Shown here: positions 32,114-40,425 of the stretch, piece by piece | Layout of the letters: the number at the start of each line of letters is the position of its first letter | How positions within the stretch are numbered: position 1 is the first letter of the stretch | Assembly: GCF_014931605.1 (NCBI RefSeq) | Contig: NZ_CP053382.1 | Coordinates: forward strand, 372,001 to 436,000 | DNA from: Halomonas sp. MCCC 1A13316 | GTDB taxonomy: Bacteria > Pseudomonadota > Gammaproteobacteria > Pseudomonadales > Halomonadaceae | DNA: 64,000 bases | Direction of reading: 5' to 3' | Notes under the pieces: model-generated | Databases searched by the model: none | The model's input: the letters and a program-made list of their open reading frames with translations, nothing else | What the model was told of the DNA's origin: nothing | Program-made: the position numbers and the translations under genes

Positions 32114-32129
32114 TGGAACCAATATTCCA
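32114..32129. promoter_or_regulatory. IolR-type operator 2
   Basis: TGGAACCAATATTCCA, with half-sites TGGAA and TTCCA separated by 6 bp, matches GGAA-N6-TTCC. It shares both half-sites with operator 1. Confidence 0.7.
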
Positions 32130-32183
32130 ATACGTCACGCTCGGACGCATTTACCCCACAACGACAATCACGAGGATCTAACC

Positions 32184-33140
32184 ATGGCACGTCTCTCCCA
32201 ATGGCTACTCGCCTCTACTTCTGCTGTAGCACTCGTGGCCGGCACGGCCCAGGCGCAAGACACGGCCCAGACACAGGAAGGAAACCGCTTCGTCATGGTC
32301 ACCCATGGCGTTCCATCAGACCCCTTCTGGTCCGTGGTCAAGAATGGCGCAGAGGAGGCCGCTGAGGTCGTGGGCGCTGAGCTGGAATATCGCGCACCGT
32401 CTTCTTTCGACATGGCCAAGATGCAGCAGCTGGTTGATGCGGCAGTGGCCTCGAACCCCGATGGTCTGATCGTCTCGTTTACCGACGAAGACGCCCTAGG
32501 CGGAGTTGTCCAGCGGGCCGCCGACAACGGCATTCCGGTTATCTCCATTAACTCCGGTGGGGACGTGGCACAAAATTACGGTACCCGCCTTCATATCGGT
32601 CAAAGCGAGTATGAGGCGGGCAAGCAGGCCGCTGAACGTATGCAGGAAATGGGGGTGGAGAAAGGCCTCTGCGTCAACCATGAGCAGGGCAACCAGGGGC
32701 TCGATCAGCGCTGCGACGGTTTCCTAGAGGGCTTTGATGGCAACGCTGAGCAGCTGGCAACCACCTACGACCCGACTTCGATCCGCAATGCGATCGTTGC
32801 CTACCTCAACGAGAACAGCGATGTACGCGGCATTCTGACCCTGGGGGCTCTGGCTGCCGAGCCTATGCTTCAGGCCATGCGTGAGCAGGGCGCAACAGAT
32901 ATGTTCACGCTCGGGACCTTCGACCTCTCGCCCGGCATCCTGGAGAGCCTGGAGCAGGGCGGTCTGGATTTTGCCATCGACCAACAGCAGTACCTCCAAG
33001 GCTACTTGCCGGTCATGTTCCTCGATCAATACGTAAAGAACGGCTTGCTGCCGGCAGGCAATGTTGCGACCGGCCCAGGTTTCGTGACTCAGGAAAATGC
33101 CGCCCAGGTTATCGAGCTGAGCGAGCAGGGCATCCGTTGA
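32184..33140 (+). CDS. ibpA: periplasmic sugar/inositol-binding protein of an ABC transporter
   Basis: 318 residues from ATG at 32184; a longer frame upstream is non-coding in look. Signal peptide at residues 1-25 ([20 protein letters not shown], cleavage near AQA-QD). Peripla_BP-4/LacI-type sugar-binding fold: [47 protein letters not shown] and [20 protein letters not shown]. Family members bind ribose, fructose or inositol, and the locus points to inositol. Followed by the permease and ATPase genes. Confidence 0.88.
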   Translation: MARLSQWLLASTSAVALVAGTAQAQDTAQTQEGNRFVMVTHGVPSDPFWSVVKNGAEEAAEVVGAELEYRAPSSFDMAKMQQLVDAAVASNPDGLIVSFTDEDALGGVVQRAADNGIPVISINSGGDVAQNYGTRLHIGQSEYEAGKQAAERMQEMGVEKGLCVNHEQGNQGLDQRCDGFLEGFDGNAEQLATTYDPTSIRNAIVAYLNENSDVRGILTLGALAAEPMLQAMREQGATDMFTLGTFDLSPGILESLEQGGLDFAIDQQQYLQGYLPVMFLDQYVKNGLLPAGNVATGPGFVTQENAAQVIELSEQGIR

Positions 33141-33192
33141 TACTTGTTTAACCGTAGGGCCCGGTGGACCCGGGCCCGGGGAGTTGTCCGTC

Positions 33193-34323
33193 ATGAAGCC
33201 CAACGAATCCACGCAACCTGCCAGTGCGGTAGCACAACAACAGGACGAGCGCCTCCAAGAGGTCTCCTTCTGGAAGAAGGCTCTGAGTCGCCCGGAACTG
33301 GGCGCCCTGGCCGGTACCGTACTGGTCCTTGCCTTCTTTATCGTCGCCGCCAGTGGCACCGGCATGTTCACGCCTGCCGGCATCGTCAACTTCCTCGAAG
33401 TGGCAGCCCAGCTGGGCATCATCGCCACTGCAGCTGCGCTGTTGATGATTGGCGGCGAGTTCGACCTATCCATCGGCTCGATGATTGGCCTGGCCGGCAT
33501 CCTTATCGCCATTCCCGCCGTGGAGTACGGCTGGCCGCTGTGGGCCGCCATCCTGTTGGCCTTCTCCTGTGCCGCCCTGGTGGGCTGGATCAACGGTAAC
33601 CTGGTCAACAAGACGGGCCTGCCGTCGTTCATCGTGACCCTTGGCTTCCTGTTCATCCTGCGCGGTCTGGCCATCGGCATCAGTCGTCTGCTAACCGGCC
33701 GTACCCAAGTCGGCGGCGTGCACGACCACATCCCTGGAGATTGGTTTGCGGCCCTGTTCTCCGGTGAAGTCGCTACTGGCCTCTTTGCCTGGATGGCCTC
33801 TCAGGGCTGGATCGCCACCAATTTTGCCAATAACCCTGTCGTCACAGGAATTCCGGTCTCCATCGTCTGGTGGTTGGCCCTTACCGCCGTGGCGACCTGG
33901 GTGCTGCTGTGTACGCCCTATGGCAACTGGATCTTCGCCAGCGGTGGCGACAAGAATGCCGCGCGCAACTCTGGCGTACCGGTACAACGGGTCAAGATCT
34001 CGCTGTTCATGTTCACCGCCTTCTCGGCCACCGTCTTTGCCTGCCTCCAAGTGATGGACACGGGTTCTGCCGACACCATTCGCGGGATGCTCAAGGAGCT
34101 CGAGGCGATCATTGCCGTGGTCATCGGCGGCGCCTTGCTTACGGGGGGCTATGGATCCGCTATTGGTGCCGCCCTTGGTGCACTCATCTTCGGCATGGTG
34201 CAGATGGGCATCTTCTATACCGGCGTCAATACCGATTGGTTCCAGGTCTTCTTGGGCGTGATGCTGCTAGTCGCTGTGCTCTTCAACAATTACATGCGCA
34301 AGAAGGCGATGGAGGCCAAGTAA
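33193..34323 (+). CDS. iatP: ABC transporter permease, sugar/inositol (FrcC/RbsC type)
   Basis: 376 residues from ATG at 33193, with GGGGAG at 33178-33183; TTG at 33184 is possible. Branched-chain-type sugar permease with ~8-10 TM segments; [19 protein letters not shown] (the conserved GEFDLS loop), [21 protein letters not shown] and [22 protein letters not shown] typify the RbsC/FrcC family. Forms the inner-membrane pore. The ATPase gene starts two bases after its stop. Confidence 0.92.
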   Translation: MKPNESTQPASAVAQQQDERLQEVSFWKKALSRPELGALAGTVLVLAFFIVAASGTGMFTPAGIVNFLEVAAQLGIIATAAALLMIGGEFDLSIGSMIGLAGILIAIPAVEYGWPLWAAILLAFSCAALVGWINGNLVNKTGLPSFIVTLGFLFILRGLAIGISRLLTGRTQVGGVHDHIPGDWFAALFSGEVATGLFAWMASQGWIATNFANNPVVTGIPVSIVWWLALTAVATWVLLCTPYGNWIFASGGDKNAARNSGVPVQRVKISLFMFTAFSATVFACLQVMDTGSADTIRGMLKELEAIIAVVIGGALLTGGYGSAIGAALGALIFGMVQMGIFYTGVNTDWFQVFLGVMLLVAVLFNNYMRKKAMEAK

Positions 34324-34324
34324 G

Positions 34325-35143
34325 ATGAGCGAACGTACGCCCATGATCGAGATGCGCAACGTCAGCAAACACTTCGGCAGCGTCATCGCCCTAAGCGACA
34401 TCTCGATCAAAGTCTATTCCGGTGAAGTCATGTGCCTGCTGGGCGACAATGGCGCCGGCAAGTCGACTCTGATCAAGACCCTCTCGGGTGTTCATAGTCC
34501 TTCTCATGGCGAGATGTATCTGGACGGCAAACCGGCCCGCTTCAAGTCACCGGCCTACGCGCTGGATGCGGGTATCGCCACCGTCTTTCAGGACCTGGCG
34601 ATGATCCCGCTGATGTCCATTACCCGTAACTTCTTCATGGGCCGTGAACCCACGGTGGGATGGGGGCCCTTGAAGCGCATCGACTGGAAGTACGCCGACC
34701 GGATCGCCAAGCAGGAGATGGCCAAGATCGGTATCGATGTGCGCGACCCCAGTCAGCCAGTCGGTACCCTCTCCGGCGGAGAGCGACAGTGCGTTGCCAT
34801 CGCCCGCGCGGTCTACTTCGGCGCCAAAGTGCTGATCCTGGACGAGCCGACATCGGCGCTGGGGGTCAAGCAGGCCTCAGTGGTGCTGCGCTATATCGCC
34901 AAGGCGCGTGCTGATGGATTGGCAGTCATCTTCATCACCCACAACGTCCATCACGCCTTTCCGGTGGCTGACGCCTTCACCCTGCTATCGCGTGGCGGCA
35001 GCCTGGGCACCTTCCGCAAGGCAGAGATCACGCGTGAGGAGGTGCTGAACATGATGGCCGGTGGGGCGGAGTTGGAGAGCCTCGATGCCGAACTGGCCGA
35101 GTTCCAGCGCAGCGACCAAGAGAAGAAAAGTCAGGTTGCCTGA
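34325..35143 (+). CDS. iatA: single-domain ABC transporter ATPase, FrcA type
   Basis: 272 residues. Walker [10 protein letters not shown] (residue ~40), Q-loop region [11 protein letters not shown], signature LSGGERQ and Walker [12 protein letters not shown] are complete, and His in FITHNVHH is the switch. Only one nucleotide-binding domain is present, unlike the ~500-residue tandem ATPases of ribose, xylose and Caulobacter inositol (IatA) systems. This is the FrcA-type arrangement, so the transporter works as a homodimeric ATPase. Belongs to the operon ibpA-iatP-iatA. Confidence 0.92.
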   Translation: MSERTPMIEMRNVSKHFGSVIALSDISIKVYSGEVMCLLGDNGAGKSTLIKTLSGVHSPSHGEMYLDGKPARFKSPAYALDAGIATVFQDLAMIPLMSITRNFFMGREPTVGWGPLKRIDWKYADRIAKQEMAKIGIDVRDPSQPVGTLSGGERQCVAIARAVYFGAKVLILDEPTSALGVKQASVVLRYIAKARADGLAVIFITHNVHHAFPVADAFTLLSRGGSLGTFRKAEITREEVLNMMAGGAELESLDAELAEFQRSDQEKKSQVA

Positions 35144-35184
35144 GCGCGATTCCTGGCCCCCTAACGTCTCCTGGAGCCAACGCT

Positions 35185-36315
35185 ATGACCTCCATCCATT
35201 TTGGACTGATAGGCACCGGCTACATGGGCAAGGCGCATGCCATCGCCCTGCATGCGGCCCCCCGGGTGTTCGACCTGTCCGCGACACCGGTTTGTGAGCT
35301 GCTCGCCGAGCTCGATGAGACGCTGGCGACTCGCAAGGCCCGGGAGCTGGGATTCGCCCGCGCCACCGGCGACTGGCGAACGCTGGTAGCCGACCCTCGG
35401 GTCGACGTGGTGGACATCTGCGCGCCGAACTTCCTGCACAAGGAGATGGCGCTGGCGGCCATCGCCCAGGGCAAGCATGTCTACCTGGAGAAGCCCATGG
35501 CGCTGAATGATGCCGACGCCGTCGAGATGGTAGCGGCGGCTGAGCGCGCCGGCGTCAAGACGCTGGTTGGCTTCAACTACGCGCGCAACCCAGCCAGCCA
35601 GCTGGCTCGTGAGATCATTGCCAGCGGCGAGATCGGCGAGGTGCTCCATTTTCGTGGCCGCCACAACGAGGATTACCTGGCCGACCCGGCCAAGCCCCAC
35701 GACTGGCATACCTTTCGTGAAACCGCAGGTGCAGGCGCCCTGGGCGACCTGGGCTCGCACATTCTCAACATGGCCGAGTACCTGACCGGACAGTCCATCA
35801 CCCAGGTCTGCGGCCAGCTCCAGACCGTGATCACGGAGCGTCCGCTGGCGGATGGCAGTGGCATGCGCCCGGTCGAGAACGATGACCATGCCCAGGCACT
35901 GCTGCGCTTCGAAAGCGGCCTGATCGGCAACATCGAGACCTCACGCATCGCCTCAGGGCGCAAGTTGGGCCTCGCCTACACCGTTACCGGCACCAAGGGC
36001 GCCATCACCTTCGATCAGGAGCGCATGAGCGAGCTCAAGCTCTACCAGCAGGAGGGGCCGCCCGGCCGGCGCGGTTTTCGCACGCTGCTGATCGGCCCGC
36101 AGCATCCGGACTACGCCGACTTCTGTCCGGCCCCAGGGCACGGGCTTGGCTACAACGACCAGAAGATCATCGAGATCCGTGACCTGATCGAAGGGCTGGC
36201 CGGCCGCCAGCCGCTCGCGCCCGACTTCCGTCAGGCCAGGCGGATCAATGCCCTGATCGATGCCATCGAGCGCTCGCACCATGATGGCGGCTGGATCGCG
36301 CTGGACGGCGCCTAA
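35185..36315 (+). CDS. Gfo/Idh/MocA family oxidoreductase
   Basis: 376 residues. Rossmann GTGYMGKAHA, LEKPMALN with the family Lys, and GALGDLGSHILNMAEYL with Asp/His. Longer than iolG of this locus, and closest by layout to IolW/IolX-like dehydrogenases and MocA-like enzymes. Probable role: oxidising another inositol isomer or derivative, such as scyllo-inositol, into the iol pathway; this is an inference from the neighbourhood. ATG is 41 bp after the ATPase stop, same operon. Confidence 0.88.
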   Translation: MTSIHFGLIGTGYMGKAHAIALHAAPRVFDLSATPVCELLAELDETLATRKARELGFARATGDWRTLVADPRVDVVDICAPNFLHKEMALAAIAQGKHVYLEKPMALNDADAVEMVAAAERAGVKTLVGFNYARNPASQLAREIIASGEIGEVLHFRGRHNEDYLADPAKPHDWHTFRETAGAGALGDLGSHILNMAEYLTGQSITQVCGQLQTVITERPLADGSGMRPVENDDHAQALLRFESGLIGNIETSRIASGRKLGLAYTVTGTKGAITFDQERMSELKLYQQEGPPGRRGFRTLLIGPQHPDYADFCPAPGHGLGYNDQKIIEIRDLIEGLAGRQPLAPDFRQARRINALIDAIERSHHDGGWIALDGA

Positions 36316-36335
36316 CCCCGACGAGGAAAATTCTG

Positions 36336-37166
36336 ATGACACAGCACACCTCTCTCAGCGGCCAGGTCGCTGTCGTTACCGGGTCGACACAGGGGCTTGG
36401 CGAAGCGGTTGCGCGCCGCCTCTCGGACCTGGGGCTGGCCGGACTGGTGATCTGCGGACGCAACCGCAACAAGGGCGAGGCGCTAGCGGCTGCCTTGTCC
36501 ACCGAGCACTGTCAGGCTCACTTCGTGGCCGCCGATCTCGGCCGGGTCGCGGACTGCCGCCACATCATCGCCACTGCCGACGAACACTTTGGCCGCCTGG
36601 ATGTGCTGGTCAACTGTGCCGGTAACACCGAACGCGGCACCCTGCTCGATACTGATGAGGCCGCATTCGACCGGCTGTTCAATGTGAATACCAAGGCTCC
36701 CTTCTTCCTGATGCAGGAGGCCGCCAAGCTGATGATCCGCGACGGCACCGAGGGCCGCATCGTCAATATCCTCAGCATGTCGGGCCATGGCGGTCAGCCC
36801 TTCATCAGCGCCTACTGTGGCAGCAAGGGGGCGCTCACCACCCTGACCCGCAACGCTGCCTTCTCGCTGATGCGCAATCGCATTCGCGTCAACGGCCTCA
36901 ACATCGGCTGGATGAACACCCCGGGGGAGGATCGTATCCAGAAGACCTTCCACGGCGCCGAGGATGACTGGCTCGAGCAAGCCATCAAGGCACAGCCCAT
37001 GGGGCGCCTGCTAGAGCCCGGTGAGGTGGCACGTGGCGTTGAGTTCCTGGTCACCGAGGCCTCGGGGATGATGACCGGGGCGATCATCGATTTCGATCAG
37101 AACGTGCTGGGCTGCTACGAGGATACGCCCCAGCCCAAGGCTGCCATGACGCTGCCATCGGGCTGA
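36336..37166 (+). CDS. SDR-family oxidoreductase
   Basis: 276 residues. Classical short-chain dehydrogenase: cofactor TGSTQGLGEAVA, NCAGNTERG, catalytic Ser in ILSMSGHGG and the YxxxK in SAYCGSKGA, where the Tyr-Cys-Gly-Ser-Lys spacing is right. Substrate not predictable, but it is coexpressed with inositol genes and may act on inositol-related ketones. Starts 20 bp after the Gfo/Idh/MocA gene. Confidence 0.88.
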   Translation: MTQHTSLSGQVAVVTGSTQGLGEAVARRLSDLGLAGLVICGRNRNKGEALAAALSTEHCQAHFVAADLGRVADCRHIIATADEHFGRLDVLVNCAGNTERGTLLDTDEAAFDRLFNVNTKAPFFLMQEAAKLMIRDGTEGRIVNILSMSGHGGQPFISAYCGSKGALTTLTRNAAFSLMRNRIRVNGLNIGWMNTPGEDRIQKTFHGAEDDWLEQAIKAQPMGRLLEPGEVARGVEFLVTEASGMMTGAIIDFDQNVLGCYEDTPQPKAAMTLPSG

Positions 37167-37263
37167 CGTTGGGGCGCGCTCGCCTCGTGACGAGCGCGAC
37201 CATCCTCCTGACGCGTCGGCAGTCAGGGCTCTCGTTCACCTTCGGAGTAAGGCACTGTTGATC

Positions 37264-38430
37264 ATGATCCAACCTGTATCCCCTCACTTCACCACATCCG
37301 AGGCTCTGGACGTGGCCGCCTTCGAGGCGCTGTGCGACCGCCAACCCTCCGCCACAGACTACCCCATGGCGGCCCGGATCCAGTCACGGGTGCCCCTCTA
37401 TGTCGCCCGTGACATGCTGGCCGCAAGCCAAGAGGCCTCGACGCGTCGCGACCTGCTCGAGGAGTGGCACCGTTGCCTGCTGGAAGGCCCCGGTGTGTTG
37501 GTCATTCAGGGCATGTACTACGACACCCGGACGATCGATGAGGCCAGTGCCTGCTTTCTCGACATCATCGAAAAGGAAAAGGTCGCGGGGGGGCGCGGCG
37601 ACCACTTTGCCCCGCCTGGTAGCAATGATCGCATCTGGAACGCTTTGCAGAAGCATGGCTTAGAAGATCCCAGCGGCTTCGTCGACTACTACGCCAATCC
37701 GCTGATGGCGCTGGTCTGCGAGGCATGGCTGGGGCCTTTCTACCGGATTACCTCGCAGGTCAACGTGGTCAATCCCGGCGGCCAGGCGCAGAGCCCGCAT
37801 CGGGATTACCATCTTGGCTTCCAGCCTGACGACATCGTTTCACGCTTCCCGATGTCGATGCAGATGGCCTCACAGTTGCTGACCCTGCAAGGCGCCGTCG
37901 CGCATAGCGACATGCCGCTGGAGACTGGGCCGACACAGCTGTTGCCTTACTCCCAGCGTTATCCCCAAGGCTACTTGGCCTGGCGGGATCCGGCATTCCA
38001 AGCGGTGTTTGCCCAGCGTCATGTTCAACTGCCGCTGACCAAAGGCGATGGCCTCTTCTTCAATCCGGCGCTCTTTCATGCTGCGGGTGCCAACCACAGC
38101 GATGCTCGCCGCATGGCCAACTTGCTGCAGGTCTCCTCGGCATTCGGCCACTGCATGGAAGCCGTCGATTCCCAAGCACTGGTGATCCGCTGCTACCCGG
38201 CGTTGCAGGCGCGCTATGAGCAGGAGGGCTTGTCACCATCCCTCCAGGCCTGCATCGCCGCCATCGCTGAAGGCTACGCTTTCCCGGCCAATCTCGACCG
38301 CACCCCACCGCGTGACGGGATGGCGCCGGAAACGCCGCAACAGCTGCTAGAGCGCGCGCTTGGCGAGAGGTGGTCCCTCTCGCAGCTGCAGGACGGCATG
38401 CAGCAACAGTACCTGTCGCGTCAGCCCTGA
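37264..38430 (+). CDS. phytanoyl-CoA dioxygenase (PhyH) family protein
   Basis: 388 residues from ATG at 37264; TTG at 37258 is possible. PhyH-like Fe(II)/2-oxoglutarate dioxygenase: HxD pair in SPHRDYHLGF, distal His in FFNPALFHAAGANHS and a downstream Arg in DARRMANL for 2-oxoglutarate. It hydroxylates a small organic substrate, identity unknown. Placed between the dehydrogenases and iolC on the same strand, so it is probably used with inositol or a related compound. This is not a standard member of the iol pathway. Confidence 0.82.
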   Translation: MIQPVSPHFTTSEALDVAAFEALCDRQPSATDYPMAARIQSRVPLYVARDMLAASQEASTRRDLLEEWHRCLLEGPGVLVIQGMYYDTRTIDEASACFLDIIEKEKVAGGRGDHFAPPGSNDRIWNALQKHGLEDPSGFVDYYANPLMALVCEAWLGPFYRITSQVNVVNPGGQAQSPHRDYHLGFQPDDIVSRFPMSMQMASQLLTLQGAVAHSDMPLETGPTQLLPYSQRYPQGYLAWRDPAFQAVFAQRHVQLPLTKGDGLFFNPALFHAAGANHSDARRMANLLQVSSAFGHCMEAVDSQALVIRCYPALQARYEQEGLSPSLQACIAAIAEGYAFPANLDRTPPRDGMAPETPQQLLERALGERWSLSQLQDGMQQQYLSRQP

Positions 38431-38476
38431 AGGCTTCCGACACCTAGATCAACAACCAGCGACGTGGAGAATCACC

Positions 38477-40423
38477 ATGTTTCACCCCGCCAAGGATCCG
38501 CAGTCACTGGATCTTATCTGCCTCGGCCGCGTCGCGGTAGATTTGTATTCGGAGCAGGTGGGCAGCCGCCTAGAAGATGTGGCCAGCTTCGCCAAGTACC
38601 TGGGCGGCAGCTCCGGCAACGTGGCTTTTGGCACCGCCCGCCTCGGCCTCCAGTCGGCCATGCTGTCACGGGTCGGCAATGAGCAGATGGGCAACTTCGT
38701 TCGCGAGGAGCTCGAACGCGCCGGCGTGGACACCAGCGCCCTGCAGACCGATCCCGAGCGTCACACCGGCCTGGTGCTGTTGGCGCTCAAGGATCGCGAT
38801 AGCTTCCCGCTGCTGTTCTACCGCCGCGACTGTGCCGACATGGCGATCGACCCTGCTGCCATCGACCCGGCGTTTATCGCCCGGGCCAAGGCGCTGGCCA
38901 TCACCGGCACCCACCTGTCCACCGACACTACCGCCCGGGCCTGCCGCAAGGCGCTGGATGCCGCCGCGGAGCACGGCGTCAAGCGGGTGCTGGATATCGA
39001 CTACCGCCCGGTACTTTGGGGCCTGACGGCCCCCGGCGACGGCGAGACCCGTTTCATCGCCGACGCCAAGGTGACCCGCGACCTGCAGGCCTGGCTAGGC
39101 GACTTTGACCTGATCGTCGGCACCGAGGAAGAGTTCCATATTGCCGGCGGCAGTACCGATACTCTCGAGTCCTTGCGCGCCGTGCGCCAGGTGAGCGATG
39201 CCACCCTCGTGTGCAAGCTCGGCCCTATGGGTTGCGTGGTCTTCGAAGGCGAGATTCCCGAGCGTATTGAGGACGGCACGCTGGTCCAGGGCGTCAAGGT
39301 CGAGGTGCTGAACGTGCTGGGCGCTGGAGACGCCTTCATGAGTGGCCTGCTGAGGGGGTGGTTGCGAGGCGAGAGTTGGGAAACCAGTGCGACCTACGCC
39401 AATGCGTGTGGAGCGCTGGTGGTGTCCCGCCACGGTTGTGCCCCGGCCATGCCCACCGAGGAGGAGCTGTTTGACTATTTGGCACGCCGGGCGTCGGTGA
39501 CCCGACCCGATCGTGATGAACGTCTCAACCACTTGCATCGCGTGACCACCCGCGTACCGGCCGAATGGACGGAGGTGTGTGGTCTGGCGTTCGACCATCG
39601 TCGCCAGCTGACCGACATGGCCCGCGAGGTGCGTGCCGACCCTGCACGCCTGCCTCTCTTGAAGCGCCTGTTGGTGCAGGCGGCGGAGGAGGGCGCTCGT
39701 CGTGGCGGCGTGGAGAAGCCGGCCATCCTGGTGGACGACGTGCTCGGCCAGGATGCCCTGAACGAGGCCAGTGGTCGTGGCTGGTGGATCGGCCGTCCGG
39801 TGGAGCTCCCGGGCTCTCGCCCACTTCACTTCCAGCATGGCGACGATCTGGGTAGCCATCTTCGCCATTGGCCCGCCGAGCACATCATCAAGTGCCTGGT
39901 GTTCTATCACCCGGACGATGCCCTGGCACTGCGTCTTGAGCAGGAAGCGCGACTGCGCCAACTTTACCAGGCGGCCTGCGACAACCATCTCGAACTGCTG
40001 GTGGAGGTGATCCCACCGGCTGAGATGCGGGGGGACGACACCACCCTGCCGCGCAGCCTGCAGCGCCTCTATAACCTGGGTATCCGCCCCGACTGGTGGA
40101 AGCTGCCATCACTCTCCGAGGAGGCTTGGACGGCGGTGGGCAGGATCATCGACGCCGAGGACCCTCACTGCAGGGGAGTGGTCCTGCTCGGCCTCGACGC
40201 GCCCATGGAGGAGATGAAGCGCGGCTTCGGCCCCGCCGCCCGTCAGGCTCGCTGCAAGGGCTTCACCGTGGGGCGCACCCTCTTTGCCGCGGCGAGCCGC
40301 GATTGGCTGGCGGGCCGCATTGATGACGCGGCGCTGGTGGCATGTGTTGCTGACAACTATGCCGAATTGATCCAGGAGTGGCGGCATCTACGTAGTGCCA
40401 CTCCCCGTCTTGAGGAAGCCTGA
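38477..40423 (+). CDS. iolC: 5-dehydro-2-deoxygluconokinase fused to DUF2090 aldolase-like domain
   Basis: 648 residues from ATG at 38477, preceded by GTGGAGA. N-terminal PfkB/ribokinase kinase (to ~330) with GGSSGNVAFGTARLG and the C-terminal NVLGAGDAFMSGLLRG, where Asp is the catalytic base. A ~300-residue DUF2090 domain follows (~340-640). It resembles an aldolase barrel, and in this fused form is thought to supply the IolJ-type cleavage of the phosphorylated product. Kinase then aldolase, in one chain, would convert 2-deoxy-5-keto-gluconate to its 6-phosphate and split it to malonic semialdehyde and dihydroxyacetone phosphate. Confidence 0.95.
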   Translation: MFHPAKDPQSLDLICLGRVAVDLYSEQVGSRLEDVASFAKYLGGSSGNVAFGTARLGLQSAMLSRVGNEQMGNFVREELERAGVDTSALQTDPERHTGLVLLALKDRDSFPLLFYRRDCADMAIDPAAIDPAFIARAKALAITGTHLSTDTTARACRKALDAAAEHGVKRVLDIDYRPVLWGLTAPGDGETRFIADAKVTRDLQAWLGDFDLIVGTEEEFHIAGGSTDTLESLRAVRQVSDATLVCKLGPMGCVVFEGEIPERIEDGTLVQGVKVEVLNVLGAGDAFMSGLLRGWLRGESWETSATYANACGALVVSRHGCAPAMPTEEELFDYLARRASVTRPDRDERLNHLHRVTTRVPAEWTEVCGLAFDHRRQLTDMAREVRADPARLPLLKRLLVQAAEEGARRGGVEKPAILVDDVLGQDALNEASGRGWWIGRPVELPGSRPLHFQHGDDLGSHLRHWPAEHIIKCLVFYHPDDALALRLEQEARLRQLYQAACDNHLELLVEVIPPAEMRGDDTTLPRSLQRLYNLGIRPDWWKLPSLSEEAWTAVGRIIDAEDPHCRGVVLLGLDAPMEEMKRGFGPAARQARCKGFTVGRTLFAAASRDWLAGRIDDAALVACVADNYAELIQEWRHLRSATPRLEEA

Positions 40424-40425
40424 AC

